Assembly (NCBI GenBank): GCA_965199895.1
Contig: CBDATJ010000010.1
Location: forward strand, 186,001 to 250,000
Reading direction: 5' to 3'
Origin: Bin55 sp965199895
GTDB taxonomy: Bacteria > Pseudomonadota > Gammaproteobacteria > Pseudomonadales > Azotimanducaceae
Length of the DNA: 64,000 bases
This document shows positions 63,585 through 64,000 of the stretch, in pieces. The position numbers were made by a program, and so were the translations under genes. The stretch's first letter is position 1, and every line of letters begins with the position of its first letter. Under the pieces are notes generated by a model that did no database searches, had not been told where the DNA came from, and saw only the letters and a program-made list of their open reading frames with translations.

Positions 63585-64000
63585 ATGCGCACGCACTACT
63601 GCGGAGATCTCCGAAGCAATCACGTTGAACAAACCATAACAGCCTGTGGCTGGGTGCACTCACGTCGTGATCACGGAGGGATCATTTTTGTTGATTTGAG
63701 AGACCACACCGGCTTGTTGCAGGTTGTGTTTGACCCTTCGACTCCGAATGTGTTTGAGATCGCAGAATCTCTCAGAAGTGAATATGTCATCAAAGTCACC
63801 GGAGCGGTTCGACCACGACAAGAAGGACAAGAAAACGAAAAGTTAGCAACCGGTGATGTTGAAGTTCTGATAAACGAACTCACTTTGTTGAACAAGTCCA
63901 ATGTGCCCCCGTTCACCCTCGATGAATACTCACAAGTGGGTGAAGGAATGAGACTGCGGTATCGATATATGGACTTGCGACGGACTGAAATGCAGAACCG
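63585..64000 (+). CDS. aspS: Aspartyl-tRNA synthetase (3' end outside window)
   Basis: The first 138 codons of AspRS are visible, starting at the ATG (MRTHYCGDLRS). The OB-fold anticodon-binding domain is clear: GWVHSRRDHGGIIFVDLRDH near 22-41, LLQVVFDP, and VTGAVRPRQEG. MRLRYRYMDLRR follows at the junction to the catalytic domain. It charges tRNA-Asp. The frame is still open at the window edge. Confidence 0.97.
   Translation, partial: MRTHYCGDLRSNHVEQTITACGWVHSRRDHGGIIFVDLRDHTGLLQVVFDPSTPNVFEIAESLRSEYVIKVTGAVRPRQEGQENEKLATGDVEVLINELTLLNKSNVPPFTLDEYSQVGEGMRLRYRYMDLRRTEMQN

Noticed and set aside
1..64000. CRISPR arrays, rRNA, tRNA genes, insertion sequences
   Set aside because: No regular repeat-spacer pattern, cloverleaf, rRNA core sequence or transposase frame was noticed. 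tRNAs were judged by eye only; a tRNAscan-type search would settle this.

Overview
The window looks like a chromosome segment of a gammaproteobacterium with moderate GC (roughly mid-40s by eye). The evidence is gene order: ybeZ-ybeY-corC-lnt, gshB followed by a TonB-like gene, lptD-surA-rsmA-apaH, rpe-gph, amgK-murU divergent from lptD (as in Pseudomonas), a DUF1820 gene, and fmdB-aspS. Three different types of large TonB-dependent receptor, Tat and lipoprotein signals and CaiB/BaiF CoA-transferases suit an aerobic, probably marine or host-associated Gram-negative. Several clearly decayed genes (pdxA, mrp, a ferredoxin-reductase-like flavoprotein, a HAD hydrolase, a third receptor copy) suggest a genome that is losing genes; this last point is inference.

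Layout. 1-10.5 kb is an accessory catabolic-looking region. On the plus strand are the end of a CoA-transferase, a small coiled-coil protein, a two-cupin protein, an alpha/beta-hydrolase-fold protein, a DUF1330 protein and a nitrilase-like protein. On the minus strand are a VOC protein and a receptor / Tat amine oxidase / GntR regulator unit. 10.7-16.2 kb holds a two-gene Type III restriction-modification system in the order res-mod, followed by a wrecked 3' part of pdxA. 16.6-20.5 kb is the envelope/RNA housekeeping unit ybeZ-ybeY-corC-lnt (minus). A further receptor follows, then about 0.9 kb of gene debris, an esterase with EF-hands overlapping an unidentified gene, another gene-poor stretch, creD, a DUF1820 gene, a ferredoxin-reductase pseudogene, a lipoprotein S9 oligopeptidase, and a single-domain cereblon-like (CULT) protein. 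33-36 kb is debris: a HAD fragment, a small lipoprotein with a truncated paralogue, and a rearranged mrp pseudogene.

35.9-45.1 kb has gshB plus a TonB-like gene, then a tandem array of near-identical 1046-residue receptors (two intact, one reduced to its 5' end), each intact copy with the same kind of terminator. 45.3-54.4 kb is a minus-strand run: amgK-murU (cell-wall sugar recycling), rpe-gph, a one-domain voltage-gated cation channel, a beta-propeller/amidohydrolase fusion, a secreted hydrolase-fold protein lacking its nucleophile, and a split glycosyltransferase. The last four are tightly overlapping and form the most unusual conserved-looking unit here. 54.4-64 kb is housekeeping: lptD-surA-rsmA-apaH-cca, then tsaD (minus), a racemase-type CoA-transferase, fmdB and the start of aspS.

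The best leads are the CULT protein with an exact aromatic cage and zinc spacing; the channel/propeller-amidohydrolase operon; the tandem receptor array with its acidic N-terminal extension; the displaced pdxA remnant, with pdxA missing from its usual operon slot; and several enzyme-fold proteins that have lost their catalytic residues.
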